From Clostridia bacterium (GTDB lineage Bacteria > Bacillota > Sulfobacillia > SLMV01): a stretch of DNA of 38,450 nucleotides. A model generated the notes under the pieces. That model was not told where the DNA came from, did no database searches, and worked only from the letters and a program-made list of their open reading frames with translations. Positions 37,579 to 38,450 of the stretch are shown in pieces; the first letter of the stretch is position 1, and each line of letters starts with the position of its first letter. The stretch is from positions 1 through 38,450 of the forward strand of contig PXCI01000214.1 in assembly GCA_003566675.1 (NCBI GenBank), read 5' to 3'. Both the position numbers and the translations under genes were made by a program.

Positions 37579-38450
37579 GTGCGCTACATCCTGGAAGGGC
37601 TTGACTGTCCCCATTGCGCATCACAGATCGAAGAAGAACTGCAGAAAGTCTCAGGACTCGAAAACTCCGTGGTGAGTTTTGCCACCCGGACCGTTGACGT
37701 GGATCCTCATCAGCTCGATGAGGCCCAAAGCGCCATAAACCGGGTCAAACCGGACATTCGGCTGGTGACTGCCGACATCGCCTCCGACGACGGCAAGGCC
37801 CTCAGCCACCAGGCGCTGATCCTTGTCGTAGGCATGGCCCTGTTCATCCCTGGACTGCTTCTGCATCACTTCCGACCGGGGATTGCAGAATACCTGCTGC
37901 TGCTCACAGCCTACGTCCTCGTCGGACAATCGGTGATCAGAAAAGCAATCCGCAACCTCCTCGGGGGAGGCAGGATCTTTGACGAGAATTTCCTGATGAG
38001 CATAGCAACCTTTGGAGCGATAGCCCTTGGAGAAATCCCCGAGGCCGTCGCCGTCATGATGTTCTATCGCACCGGCGAATACCTGCAAAACCTGGCGGTG
38101 GGACGATCCCGCCGCTCCGTGCAGGCACTGATGGAGCTCCGCCCCGATCACGCCCGCGTCCGCGACGACCAGGGGATTCACCTGGTCGCTCCGGATACGG
38201 TGCAGCCCGGTGCCATCATCATCGTCAACCCCGGCGAGCGTATTCCCCTGGACGGTGAGGTCACCGCCGGTGACTCCTCCCTCAATACCTCGGCCCTCAC
38301 GGGGGAATCAGTACCCCGACCGGTGACAACCGGAGAAGAGGTGCTGGCGGGCATGTTGAACGAAGACGGAGTCCTGGAAATCCGGGTTCAGCGGGAATAC
38401 GAACGATCCGCGGTTGCCAGGATCATGGAACTGGTCGAAAATGCGGCAAC
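37579..38450 (+). CDS. Heavy-metal translocating P-type ATPase (Cd/Zn/Pb type), 5' part only, truncated by window end
   Basis: GTG start after AGGGGGTGA; YILEGLDCPHCASQIEEEL heavy-metal-associated domain; FDENFLMSIATFGAIALGE; NPGERIPLDGEV; SSLNTSALTGESVP (TGES). Open to the window end. Confidence 0.9.
   Translation, partial: MRYILEGLDCPHCASQIEEELQKVSGLENSVVSFATRTVDVDPHQLDEAQSAINRVKPDIRLVTADIASDDGKALSHQALILVVGMALFIPGLLLHHFRPGIAEYLLLLTAYVLVGQSVIRKAIRNLLGGGRIFDENFLMSIATFGAIALGEIPEAVAVMMFYRTGEYLQNLAVGRSRRSVQALMELRPDHARVRDDQGIHLVAPDTVQPGAIIIVNPGERIPLDGEVTAGDSSLNTSALTGESVPRPVTTGEEVLAGMLNEDGVLEIRVQREYERSAVARIMELVENAA

Noticed and set aside
1-38450. CRISPR arrays, tRNA/rRNA genes, insertion sequences or prophage
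   Set aside because: No regularly spaced repeats, tRNA-like cloverleafs, rRNA stretches, transposase or phage structural motifs were recognised by eye; a tRNAscan/ISfinder run was not possible.

Overview
The 38.45 kb window looks chromosomal and comes from an anaerobic, probably spore-forming Bacillota-type bacterium (inferred from a complete rnfCDGEAB operon, a GerMN lipoprotein, CotF-like spore-coat genes and an SLH protein). Most genes are housekeeping, or concern peptide, D-amino-acid or opine-type metabolism: an amidohydrolase, opine-dehydrogenase-like and serine-hydrolase operon, a D-aminoacylase-like amidohydrolase, prolyl oligopeptidase, a Dpp-type ABC importer without ATPases, pyroglutamyl peptidase, PhzF, alanine racemase, peptide deformylase and an M32 carboxypeptidase. 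The main hidden item is absent from the ORF track. At 36301-36534 (+) a glutaredoxin/YruB-like gene carries an in-frame TGA at the first position of its CxxC active site (PGUPPC). A perfect 8-bp hairpin with a G-starting loop lies 23 nt downstream of the TGA, as expected for a bacterial SECIS, so this is a strong selenoprotein candidate. Other items are a possible structured RNA (8135-8281), a structured leader of the peptide-transporter operon (23782-23860), an internally deleted gamma-glutamyltransferase remnant, a divergent cis-prenyltransferase coupled to a small ORF, and two small uncharacterised membrane proteins in the transporter operon. All assignments come from reading motifs and translations; no database search was run.
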